From Patescibacteria group bacterium (GTDB lineage: Bacteria; Patescibacteriota; Gracilibacteria; UBA1369; LOWO2-01-FULL-3): a stretch of DNA of 7,836 bases. The notes under the pieces were generated by a model. That model ran no database searches and was not told the DNA's origin. It was given only the letters and a program-made list of their open reading frames with translations. Shown piece by piece: positions 1 to 5,598 of this stretch. Made by a program: the position numbers and the translations under genes. The DNA lies in contig JAHIRL010000004.1 of assembly GCA_018818755.1 (NCBI GenBank), positions 1 through 7,836 on the forward strand, read 5' to 3'. Numbering within the stretch: the first letter of the stretch is position 1; each line of letters starts with the position of its first letter.

Positions 1-197
1 AATTCTTCAGGGATATCTTCCCTATATGGAACTTTGGGGCCCTCTTCATCTCTAAGAATTTCATCAAGTGTTCTTGAAGTTAAGCGTGTTTTGATGACTT
101 TCGCAGTATTACCTCCCATATCTTCTCTGGATCTTCCATCTCCTAAAGAACCACATAATTCATCCACTACATCAGCGATTTTTCTTTCAGGTGACAT
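1..197 (-). CDS. Unrecognised protein, N-terminal 65 residues only (runs off left edge)
   Basis: The minus strand is open from an ATG at 197-195 to the window edge, giving 65 residues that begin MSPERKIADVVDELCG. An in-frame TAA lies at 203-201, so this ATG is the earliest possible start. The fragment is charged and hydrophilic (many E, D, R and K) with one cysteine (residue 15) and a Gly/Ser-rich stretch (about residues 16-32), followed by a predicted helix ending near an acidic segment. I see no signal peptide, membrane segment or known motif. No Shine-Dalgarno sequence precedes the ATG, but a good promoter lies about 30 nt upstream, which supports a real gene. It is divergent from miaA. 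I do not recognise the family; the rest of the protein lies outside the window. Confidence 0.6.
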   Translation of the reverse strand, partial: MSPERKIADVVDELCGSLGDGRSREDMGGNTAKVIKTRLTSRTLDEILRDEEGPKVPYREDIPEE

Positions 198-228
198 AAA
201 TTAGAAATTATTAAATAAAAACGCCAAA

Positions 229-256
229 ACTATAAACCATAAACTTTAAAAGTCAA
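229..256 (-). promoter_or_regulatory. Sigma70-type promoter for the leftward unknown gene
   Basis: Read on the minus strand, TTGACT (256-251) and TATAGT (234-229) are separated by 16 bp. Each hexamer matches the consensus at 5 of 6 positions. The predicted transcription start is near 222, giving a leader of about 25 nt before the ATG at 197. Its -35 box is only 7 bp from the -35 box of the opposing miaA promoter. Confidence 0.6.
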
Positions 257-263
257 TCAAAAC

Positions 264-292
264 TTGACCTTATTCATAATTTTGGCTACTCT
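264..292 (+). promoter_or_regulatory. Putative miaA-mazG-recJ operon promoter, possibly leaderless
   Basis: TTGACC (264-269) is followed after 17 bp by TACTCT (287-292). The -35 matches 5 of 6 consensus positions; the -10 matches only 3 of 6 but fits the TANNNT core. The -10 ends 6 nt before the miaA ATG at 299, so initiation at the usual distance would fall on or next to the start codon. CATAAT (275-280) is a better -10 hexamer but has no -35 at the right distance; it would give a leader of about 12 nt. The AAAACTTGAC context also occurs at the promoter upstream of 5599. Confidence 0.45.
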
Positions 293-298
293 TCGGCC

Positions 299-1216
299 AT
301 GGATCTGCTCAAAGACTTAACATCTTTCGTAGAGACTGCCAAAAAACCTTTAGTTGTAATTTTAGGCCCCACAGCGGCCGGAAAAACGGCAATCTCACTC
401 AAAATCGCCAAACATATCAATGGTGAGATTATTTCCACGGATTCCCGTCAGATATACAAGTACATGGACATCGCAACTGATGTGATTTCACCGCAGGAAC
501 AAGACAATATCCCGCATCACCTCCTCACTTTTGCCGAGCCGGATCAGCTAATTGACATGGCTACATATAAAAATCTCGCTCTCAAAAAAATTGAAGAAAT
601 CTATTCCCGTAAACACATTCCAATGCTGGTTGGCGGAACAGGCTTATATATCAGTGCAATCATTGAGGGATACAATCTCCCCTCAGTTCCCCCAAATCCA
701 AAGCTGAGATTGGAACTTGAACAACAGGCAAAAAACGAAGGAAAAGAATCAGTCCACGACATTCTCAAAAAACTCGATCCCAAATCTGCCGAAAAAATCC
801 ATCCCAACAACCTGCGCTACACCATCCGCGCCATCGAAATCGCAAAATCAGGCCAAAAACCCAATCAAAAACAAAAATCACCATTCGACCTTTTCACAAT
901 CGGCTTAACCCTCCCGCGCGAAGAACTATACGAAAAAATCAACAATCGGGTAGATCAGCAAAAAAACAGTGGCCTTTTGGAGGAGGTCCAAAACCTGACC
1001 AACAAAGGCTACGACGAAAATCTCCCTTCCATGACCTCTCTGGGAGTGAAAGAAATAATCCCATACCTAAGAGGAGAAATGCCACTCGAGAACTGTCTGG
1101 AAACTCTCAAACAAAACACTCGCCACTACGCCAAAAGACAACTGACATGGCTAAAAAGATATGATAATGTGAATTGGCTTAGCAAAGAAGATGTCCAGGA
1201 AATACTAAATAAATAA
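299..1216 (+). CDS. miaA: tRNA dimethylallyltransferase MiaA
   Basis: MiaA transfers a dimethylallyl group from DMAPP to N6 of A37 in tRNAs reading UNN codons (i6A37), stabilising codon-anticodon pairing. The 305-aa length is typical. Visible motifs in order: P-loop GPTAAGKT (23-30), DSRQIYKYMDIAT (48-60, the family's DSxQvYrgmDIgT element), VGGTGLYI (111-118), HPNNLRYTIRAIEI (169-182, the HPNDxRRxxRALE element) and AKRQLTWLKR (278-287) near the C-terminus. SLGVKE (247-252) replaces the more usual IGYKE. About 17 residues precede the usual N-terminus, but the ATG at 299 is the only sensible start and no Shine-Dalgarno sequence is present. It is first in a tight operon: mazG begins 2 nt after its stop. 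Whether the cell also makes ms2i6A (MiaB) cannot be seen here. Confidence 0.96.
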   Translation: MDLLKDLTSFVETAKKPLVVILGPTAAGKTAISLKIAKHINGEIISTDSRQIYKYMDIATDVISPQEQDNIPHHLLTFAEPDQLIDMATYKNLALKKIEEIYSRKHIPMLVGGTGLYISAIIEGYNLPSVPPNPKLRLELEQQAKNEGKESVHDILKKLDPKSAEKIHPNNLRYTIRAIEIAKSGQKPNQKQKSPFDLFTIGLTLPREELYEKINNRVDQQKNSGLLEEVQNLTNKGYDENLPSMTSLGVKEIIPYLRGEMPLENCLETLKQNTRHYAKRQLTWLKRYDNVNWLSKEDVQEILNK

Positions 1217-1218
1217 TC

Positions 1219-1593
1219 ATGTCTAAAAAAACATTCAAGGATCTAGTAGAAATTGCCGATAAACTCCGTTCCGATACTGGTTGCCCATGGGATAGAGAGC
1301 AAACTATTAGCAGTATGCTCCGATATATTGATGAGGAGGTGGAGGAAGTGCGGCAGGCCATCGAAAATGGAGACCACGAAAATCTTAGAGAGGAGCTTGG
1401 AGATGTGCTTTTTCAGATCATCATGATCTCACAGATTGCCAAGGAGCATCAATATTTTGAGATGGACGATGTTATTGATGGGGTAGCAAAGAAATTAATC
1501 AGTCGACACACTTGGGTTTTTGGGAAGGATAAGGCGAAAACCCCACAGGAAGCACTTGAAATGTGGAAGGCAAACAAGAAAAAAGAAAAATGA
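1219..1593 (+). CDS. mazG: Single-domain MazG nucleoside triphosphate pyrophosphohydrolase
   Basis: MazG-type enzymes hydrolyse (d)NTPs, often damaged or non-canonical ones, to NMP plus pyrophosphate. This 124-aa protein is one all-alpha MazG domain, about half the 263-aa two-domain E. coli protein. It has the family entry segment LRSDTGCPWDREQT (16-29), the acidic metal-binding helix IDEEVEEVRQAI (37-48) and the second metal-binding element EELGDVLFQI (58-67), together forming the ExxE...ExxD pattern. A conserved RHTWVFG (96-102) follows, then a lysine-rich end. The start is 2 nt after the miaA stop and the TGA stop overlaps the recJ ATG (ATGA), so translation is probably coupled. The exact substrate cannot be read from sequence. 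The TGA stop is also evidence for the standard bacterial code here. Confidence 0.93.
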   Translation: MSKKTFKDLVEIADKLRSDTGCPWDREQTISSMLRYIDEEVEEVRQAIENGDHENLREELGDVLFQIIMISQIAKEHQYFEMDDVIDGVAKKLISRHTWVFGKDKAKTPQEALEMWKANKKKEK

Positions 1594-3188
1594 CATCATT
1601 TTTAGGAAAAAACTGGGTTGTCCATAATAGGGAGCTTAAACAAGTTGAGAACCTTAAGGATTTTCACGATCCTTTTTTGTTTGAGGATATGGCGCGCGCA
1701 GTCGAGCGCATAAAACAAGCAATTTCAAACAAGGAAAGAATAATGATTTTTGGAGACTACGATGTGGACGGAATAAGCTCTACTGTTATCATGCTCAGAA
1801 CCCTCAGATCCCTAAACGCCAAGGTTTCCTGCCGCCTACCAAACAGAGTCACCGATGGTTACGGCCTATCCATGAAATACATAGATGAATTCATTGAAAA
1901 AGATATCAAACTAATTATCACGGTTGATAATGGGATTTCTTGCACCGAACAGGTTAAAAAAGCTAAAGAAGCCGGAATAGACACCATCATCACCGACCAT
2001 CACCAAATCCCTGAAGTCGCTCCCGATCCCCACAGTATCATCCATACTCAAAAAGGAGATTATCCCTTTAAAGAACTCGCAGGGGCAGGCGTAGCTCTAA
2101 AATTGGCCCAAGCCCTCATCCCAAATTCCCCACTGCTTACGGAACTCACAAACTTAGCCGCTTTGGGAACTGTGGCCGATTTAGTTCCATTGCTAGACGA
2201 AAATCGCCTAATAGTCCGCCACGGAATTGCCAACATGCAAGACTCCAAGCTGGCCGGTATCCAGGAACTACTCAAACTTTCCAACATCACCCCGGAAACA
2301 GAAATGGACGCTCAATCCATCGGTTTTCGCATAGCTCCACGCATAAACGCTTCCGGAAGAATTGGAGATCCCCACACAGCCCTGCGTCTCCTACTCCACG
2401 AAGACCAAAACCCGGAAGTTCTCAAACTAAGTGCCCAACTGGAAAACCTCAATAATCAGCGCCGGACCATGACTGAAGAAGCTTTCCTTGAAGTGGAAAA
2501 AACTCTCAACAAAGATAACCTGCCCTCGATTATTATCGCCCACCACAAAGACTGGCATGTGGGAATTTTGGGTCTTCTGGCAGGGAAAATTGTAGAGAAA
2601 TATGGTCGCCCCGCAGTCATCATGCAAAAGATGGATGGAAAATTTGTGGGATCTGCCCGCAGTAACGAGCTTTTCAATATTACCGAAGCTCTTACCCACA
2701 CTCAAAAACACCTTATTAATTTTGGTGGGCATTTTCAGGCCGCGGGCTTTAATCTTGAGGCTGAGAATTTTGAAGAATTCAAAAAAGATCTCACAGCATA
2801 CAGCGAAGAGGCTCTACGCGACGCCGATCTTAAACCTATTCTTAATATAGATAACGAACTTTTTGAGGACGACCTTAGTTTTGAATTTATTGAAGGATTG
2901 GAAGGACTCAAACCTTTTGGGGTCGGTAATGAAAAACCGGTTTTTATTTTGAGAGATATTGAGCCACAATCCATCAGCCAGGTGGGAAAAGAGAGGACGC
3001 ATTTGAGTTTTTCGATTCATCTTAAGGAGGGAACACTAAGAACCATTGGATTTAATATTGGTGATCATGCGGAAGAGCTTAAAAAACACCAAAAAATCGA
3101 CATAGCTTGTTACCTCGAAAAGAACATCTGGAACGGAAAAGAAAGCCTGCAACTACAGATATTAGACCTCCGAGCTAAAAAGCCCTAG
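1590..3188 (+). CDS. recJ: Single-stranded-DNA-specific exonuclease RecJ (DHH/DHHA1)
   Basis: RecJ is the 5'-3' ssDNA exonuclease used in recombination, mismatch and base-excision repair, and rescue of stalled forks. From the ATG at 1590 the protein is 532 aa (E. coli 577). The DHH domain carries GDYDVDGISS (55-64), TVDNG (111-115), TDHHQIP (135-141) and LGTVADLVPL (192-201), all expected Mn-binding elements. Next come YPFKELAGAGVALKL (158-172), the APRINASGRIGD segment (249-260), the DHHA1 motif FGGHFQAAGF (378-387), and a C-terminal part (about 415-530) consistent with the RecJ OB-like domain. I prefer 1590 to the in-frame ATG at 1563: it makes a 4-nt ATGA overlap with the mazG stop, whereas 1563 adds only nine lysine/glutamate-rich residues. 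Third gene of the miaA-mazG-recJ operon. No hairpin terminator is visible after the TAG. Confidence 0.95.
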   Translation: MTSFLGKNWVVHNRELKQVENLKDFHDPFLFEDMARAVERIKQAISNKERIMIFGDYDVDGISSTVIMLRTLRSLNAKVSCRLPNRVTDGYGLSMKYIDEFIEKDIKLIITVDNGISCTEQVKKAKEAGIDTIITDHHQIPEVAPDPHSIIHTQKGDYPFKELAGAGVALKLAQALIPNSPLLTELTNLAALGTVADLVPLLDENRLIVRHGIANMQDSKLAGIQELLKLSNITPETEMDAQSIGFRIAPRINASGRIGDPHTALRLLLHEDQNPEVLKLSAQLENLNNQRRTMTEEAFLEVEKTLNKDNLPSIIIAHHKDWHVGILGLLAGKIVEKYGRPAVIMQKMDGKFVGSARSNELFNITEALTHTQKHLINFGGHFQAAGFNLEAENFEEFKKDLTAYSEEALRDADLKPILNIDNELFEDDLSFEFIEGLEGLKPFGVGNEKPVFILRDIEPQSISQVGKERTHLSFSIHLKEGTLRTIGFNIGDHAEELKKHQKIDIACYLEKNIWNGKESLQLQILDLRAKKP

Positions 3189-3240
3189 CGCCCCCACTTC
3201 CATATCGTTATACTACCCTCCTGTCTCGCAATCTTAATGC

Positions 3241-3269
3241 TTGACATATATTCTAAAATGTTTTAGAAT
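3241..3269 (+). promoter_or_regulatory. Near-consensus sigma70 promoter of the DHH (NrnA-like) gene
   Basis: A perfect TTGACA (3241-3246) is followed after 17 bp by TAGAAT (3264-3269), 5 of 6 to consensus. Predicted initiation near 3276 gives a leader of about 16 nt before the TTG start at 3293. This is the strongest promoter in the window, and a long palindrome covers its spacer and -10. It lies in the 104-nt gap after recJ, where I see no hairpin-plus-T-tract terminator. Confidence 0.8.
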
Positions 3270-3272
3270 ATA
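3247..3272 (+). promoter_or_regulatory. Perfect 12+12 bp palindrome, probable repressor operator
   Basis: The arm TATATTCTAAAA (3247-3258) is followed by a TG spacer and its exact reverse complement at 3261-3272. It fills the whole interval between the -35 and -10 boxes and extends 3 bp past the -10, so a bound dimer would block RNA polymerase. It is unlikely to be a terminator because no T-run follows on the plus strand and it lies inside the promoter. The cognate regulator is unknown. The half-site resembles none of the standard operators I know well (CIRCE, Fur, CopY, BlaI). Confidence 0.75.
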
Positions 3273-3292
3273 CAGAAACATAAAAAAATAAA

Positions 3293-4657
3293 TTGGAATC
3301 GACACAACAGCAAATCATAGAATTCATCAGAAAAAGCCGAAGAATCCTTGTCCTGCCCTCCTCTCCTCCGGATGGGGATAGTCTGGGTAGTGCCATCGCG
3401 CTCTACATGGCTCTCAAAAAATTGGGCAAGGAAGTTACAGTTGTCTGTAACGATCCGATCCCCGAGGTCCTGCAATTCTTGCCAAACTCTAAGGTTATCG
3501 GCAACAAGATCCTCGCTTCCCACGATTTCATCATTACAATCGATCTCAAAAATTCCAAAATCGAGCACATCAAGAGCAACATAGAAAACGACAAGGTAAA
3601 CATTATTATTCATCCAAAAGAAGGCCGCATCTCTGAAGATGATTTAAGCTTCAATAAAGGAGAAGTAAATTATGATTTGATCATCACGGTAGACACAGCG
3701 GAATTAAAGCAAATAAGAGGATTTTACGAGGACAATATCGAAATGTTTCACCAAATCCCCGTCATCAATATTGATCATCACATCAGCAACGCCAATTTTG
3801 GGAAATTGAACCTAGTAGATGTGATGGCCTCATCCACAACCGAAATTATTCTACCGATTCTGGAGGAACTAAGCCGAATAGAGAACAAAGATCTGATTGA
3901 TGAAGACACCGCAACTCTGCTTCTCACAGGCATTATCACCGATACTGGCAGTTTTCAAAATGCTAACACTACTCCAAAATCCTTTGACGAAGCCGCAAAA
4001 CTGGTTTCATACGGAGCTCGCCAGCAAGAAATCATCCAGCATATTTATAAGACAAAACAACTTAGTCAGTTAAAACTATGGGGCCGAGTATTATCCAAAA
4101 TCCAAACCGACGAGGAGCATAAAATGGTTTGGTCGATAGTAAGTCAGCAAGATTTTAAAGATACCCAGAGCACCGAGGATCAAACTGGCGACATCATCGA
4201 CGAACTTTTGACCAATGCCCCAGGCGCCGAAGTAATCCTCCTAATGAAAGAAAAAAGTGACGGCTCAATTTCGGTCAGCGTCCGTACTACAACGCCATCC
4301 ACAAGTGCCGCAAAAATAGCCCAAAACTTTGATGGGGGAGGGCACACTCAGGCCGCAGGCTTCCGAATTTCCGGGAAATCTCTCCAAGATGCAGAATTTG
4401 AAGTCGTAAATTTTGTTAAAGAATTTCAAAAGAAAAAACTCGGCTACGATTATGAAAAGGAAATAAGTGCAATTGAGTCATTGAGCGAACGAGCACCAGA
4501 AGTGAAAGTTGAACCTAAACCAACTCCAAAACCTGCGAAAAAATCTCAGCCAAAACCGGAACCAAGGCCTAAACTAAAGCTTTCCACTCCGAATCTCGAT
4601 CACAAAAAAGACGAATCCGAAGACGAAGGGGAGGTTCTATATAAGTTTGAGGATTAA
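3293..4657 (+). CDS. DHH-family phosphoesterase, NrnA-like (oligoribonuclease/pAp phosphatase type)
   Basis: NrnA-type proteins degrade short oligonucleotides and dephosphorylate 3',5'-pAp. This 454-aa protein has DHH motif I as SSPPDGDSLGS (23-33), motif II TVDTAELKQIRG (132-143), INIDHHISNANFG (158-170), TDTGSF (216-221) and the DHHA1 motif FDGGGHTQAAGF (346-357). Two oddities stand out. The metal-ligand His expected four residues before the first Asp of motif I is Ser23. About 50 extra residues (roughly 76-127) sit between motifs I and II, with a quasi-repeat: HDFIITIDLKNSKIEHI resembles YDLIITVDTAELKQI. A Lys/Pro-rich, then acidic, tail (about 385-454) looks disordered. The start is TTG at 3293: an in-frame stop lies at 3281-3283 and the first ATG would delete motif I. 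It has its own operator-covered promoter and converges on yebC with overlapping stops. Family membership is firm; NrnA activity is inferred. Confidence 0.9.
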   Translation: MESTQQQIIEFIRKSRRILVLPSSPPDGDSLGSAIALYMALKKLGKEVTVVCNDPIPEVLQFLPNSKVIGNKILASHDFIITIDLKNSKIEHIKSNIENDKVNIIIHPKEGRISEDDLSFNKGEVNYDLIITVDTAELKQIRGFYEDNIEMFHQIPVINIDHHISNANFGKLNLVDVMASSTTEIILPILEELSRIENKDLIDEDTATLLLTGIITDTGSFQNANTTPKSFDEAAKLVSYGARQQEIIQHIYKTKQLSQLKLWGRVLSKIQTDEEHKMVWSIVSQQDFKDTQSTEDQTGDIIDELLTNAPGAEVILLMKEKSDGSISVSVRTTTPSTSAAKIAQNFDGGGHTQAAGFRISGKSLQDAEFEVVNFVKEFQKKKLGYDYEKEISAIESLSERAPEVKVEPKPTPKPAKKSQPKPEPRPKLKLSTPNLDHKKDESEDEGEVLYKFED

Positions 4658-5403
4658 ATCTGCTCCAAAAACTCCTCTGGAATATCAAAGTTTGAATAAA
4701 CATTGGCCACCTCCTCGTCATCCTCAAGCGCATCAATAAATTTCAAAACTTTTTGAGCGTCCCCAAGAGTTTCAATCTTCACCGGATTCTGTGGCAAGTA
4801 AGTAAGTTCGGCTTTTTTCACCTCAAATCCCTGCTTCTCAAGTTCATCTCGAACTTTCATTAAATCGCTGTCAGCAGTAGTTATCTCATATTCGCCGTCA
4901 GAGTTATCCAAATCTTCCGCTCCCGCTTCAATAATCATCATCTCAATATCATCGGCATTTCCCTCCGGAGCTTTAGCCAAAATCAGCCCTTTCCTATCGA
5001 ACATCCAACCCACAGTCCCGGCCTCTCCAAAATTCCCACCATTTTTATTGAAAGCAGTTTTAATGCTAGTTAGCGCCCGATTCTTGTTGTCAGTAATCGA
5101 TTGAACCAAAACCGCAGTCCCACAAGGTCCAAACCCCTCATACATAATCTCCACAAAAGCCGCCGCATCTTTATCATCACCCGAACCTTTTTTGATAGCC
5201 TTCTCAATATTAGCATTTGGCACATTGTCCCCCCGAGCATTGATGATGGCAGACCTAAGCCCTGGATTCATTTCCGGATCCGCCACACCATCACGCGCGG
5301 CAATAGTTATAAGTTTTGCATGTTTGGTGAAAATCTTTCCTCTCTTAGCATCCGCTGCCCCTTTTTTATGTTTGATCGAATGCCACTTTGAATGTCCGGA
5401 CAT
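4654..5403 (-). CDS. yebC: YebC/PmpR-family (TACO1-like) protein
   Basis: A 249-aa full-length member of the YebC family, long annotated as transcriptional regulators and more recently linked to ribosome function, including translation of proline-rich stretches (TACO1 in mitochondria). The canonical N-terminus MSGHSKWHSIKHKKGAADAK (1-20) is followed by RGKIFTKHAK (21-30), VPNANIEKAIKKGSG (61-75), YEGFGPCGTAVLVQSITDNK (88-107) and NGGNFGEAGTVGWMF (121-135), then the alpha/beta C-terminal part and an acidic end. The start is fixed by MSGHSKW. The frame stays open 41 codons further upstream, but those residues read through the promoter and a GC-rich intergenic block. It has its own promoter and no Shine-Dalgarno sequence. 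Its TAA overlaps that of the convergent DHH gene. Confidence 0.96.
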   Translation of the reverse strand: MSGHSKWHSIKHKKGAADAKRGKIFTKHAKLITIAARDGVADPEMNPGLRSAIINARGDNVPNANIEKAIKKGSGDDKDAAAFVEIMYEGFGPCGTAVLVQSITDNKNRALTSIKTAFNKNGGNFGEAGTVGWMFDRKGLILAKAPEGNADDIEMMIIEAGAEDLDNSDGEYEITTADSDLMKVRDELEKQGFEVKKAELTYLPQNPVKIETLGDAQKVLKFIDALEDDEEVANVYSNFDIPEEFLEQI

Positions 5404-5433
5404 ATATTGATGATTAGTGTGTATTGCGGCAAA

Positions 5434-5462
5434 AGTATATAAGTGGGGCGGGGATTTGGCAA
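5434..5462 (-). promoter_or_regulatory. Sigma70-type promoter of yebC
   Basis: On the minus strand TTGCCA (5462-5457) and TATACT (5439-5434) are 17 bp apart, each 5 of 6 to consensus. Predicted initiation is near 5427, leaving a leader of about 24 nt before the ATG at 5403. The -35 box lies at the edge of the GC-rich block, next to the CGGGGATTT arm of an inverted repeat, so a factor bound there could affect yebC. Confidence 0.65.
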
Positions 5463-5531
5463 GAGCGGGCGAGCGAAGCGAGGACAGCCTGCAACAAAAA
5501 ATCCCCGGGGAAACTTCCAAATTCACCCCGC
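5445..5531. repeat. GC-rich intergenic block with competing inverted repeats
   Basis: This segment is about 60% G+C between AT-rich flanks. It contains CGGGGATTT (5449-5457) and its exact complement AAATCCCCG (5499-5507), enclosing GCGA-type iterations (GCGAGCGAAGCGAGG, 5469-5483). GCGGGG (5448-5453) can alternatively pair with CCCCGC (5526-5531), and TCCCCGGGGA (5502-5511) is itself a perfect palindrome. It lies between the divergent yebC promoter and the promoter of the 5599 gene and overlaps the yebC -35 side. It may be a copy of a dispersed intergenic repeat or a regulatory dyad region; one copy cannot decide. Confidence 0.45.
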
Positions 5532-5548
5532 AGAGGAAAGAGAAAAAC

Positions 5549-5576
5549 TTGACATTGTGAACACATAAGATAAAAT
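5549..5576 (+). promoter_or_regulatory. Sigma70-type promoter of the RHH-like gene
   Basis: A perfect TTGACA (5549-5554) is followed after 16 bp by TAAAAT (5571-5576), 5 of 6 to consensus. Predicted initiation near 5583 gives a leader of about 16 nt before the ATG at 5599. The bases upstream (AAAACTTGAC) match those at the miaA promoter. No long palindrome overlaps it. Confidence 0.65.
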
Positions 5577-5598
5577 ATAGCTACAATAATCAAAAACA

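Noticed and set aside
1563..1589. Upstream in-frame ATG for RecJ
   Set aside because: It adds nine Lys/Glu-rich residues inside the mazG tail. The ATGA overlap at 1590 is the more usual coupled start.
1590..1593. TGA read as a sense codon (Gracilibacteria-type code)
   Set aside because: The mazG frame ends at a family-typical length with TGA, and no conserved protein here has an internal TGA.
2427..2732. 101-aa minus-strand frame
   Set aside because: It is antisense to the conserved part of recJ and has no family resemblance or promoter.
1790..2760. Shift within recJ from C/A-rich to G/T-rich codon endings
   Set aside because: Similar drift appears in miaA and other genes, the protein motifs are continuous across it, and I cannot measure significance by eye; not enough to argue recombination.
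3247..3272. Palindrome as a Rho-independent terminator for recJ
   Set aside because: The stem is A/T-rich, has a 2-nt loop, is not followed by a T-run, and lies inside a promoter; an operator fits better.
3263..3613. 116-aa minus-strand frame
   Set aside because: It lies antisense to the conserved DHH motif I region and starts within that gene; no recognisable motif.
5404..5526. 41-codon in-frame N-terminal extension of YebC
   Set aside because: The family begins at MSGHSKW. The extension reads through a good promoter and a GC-rich non-coding block and has no domain-like sequence.
5556..5565. TGTG-AA-CACA mini-dyad after the -35 of the RHH gene
   Set aside because: Arms of only 4 bp are expected by chance; not enough for an operator call.
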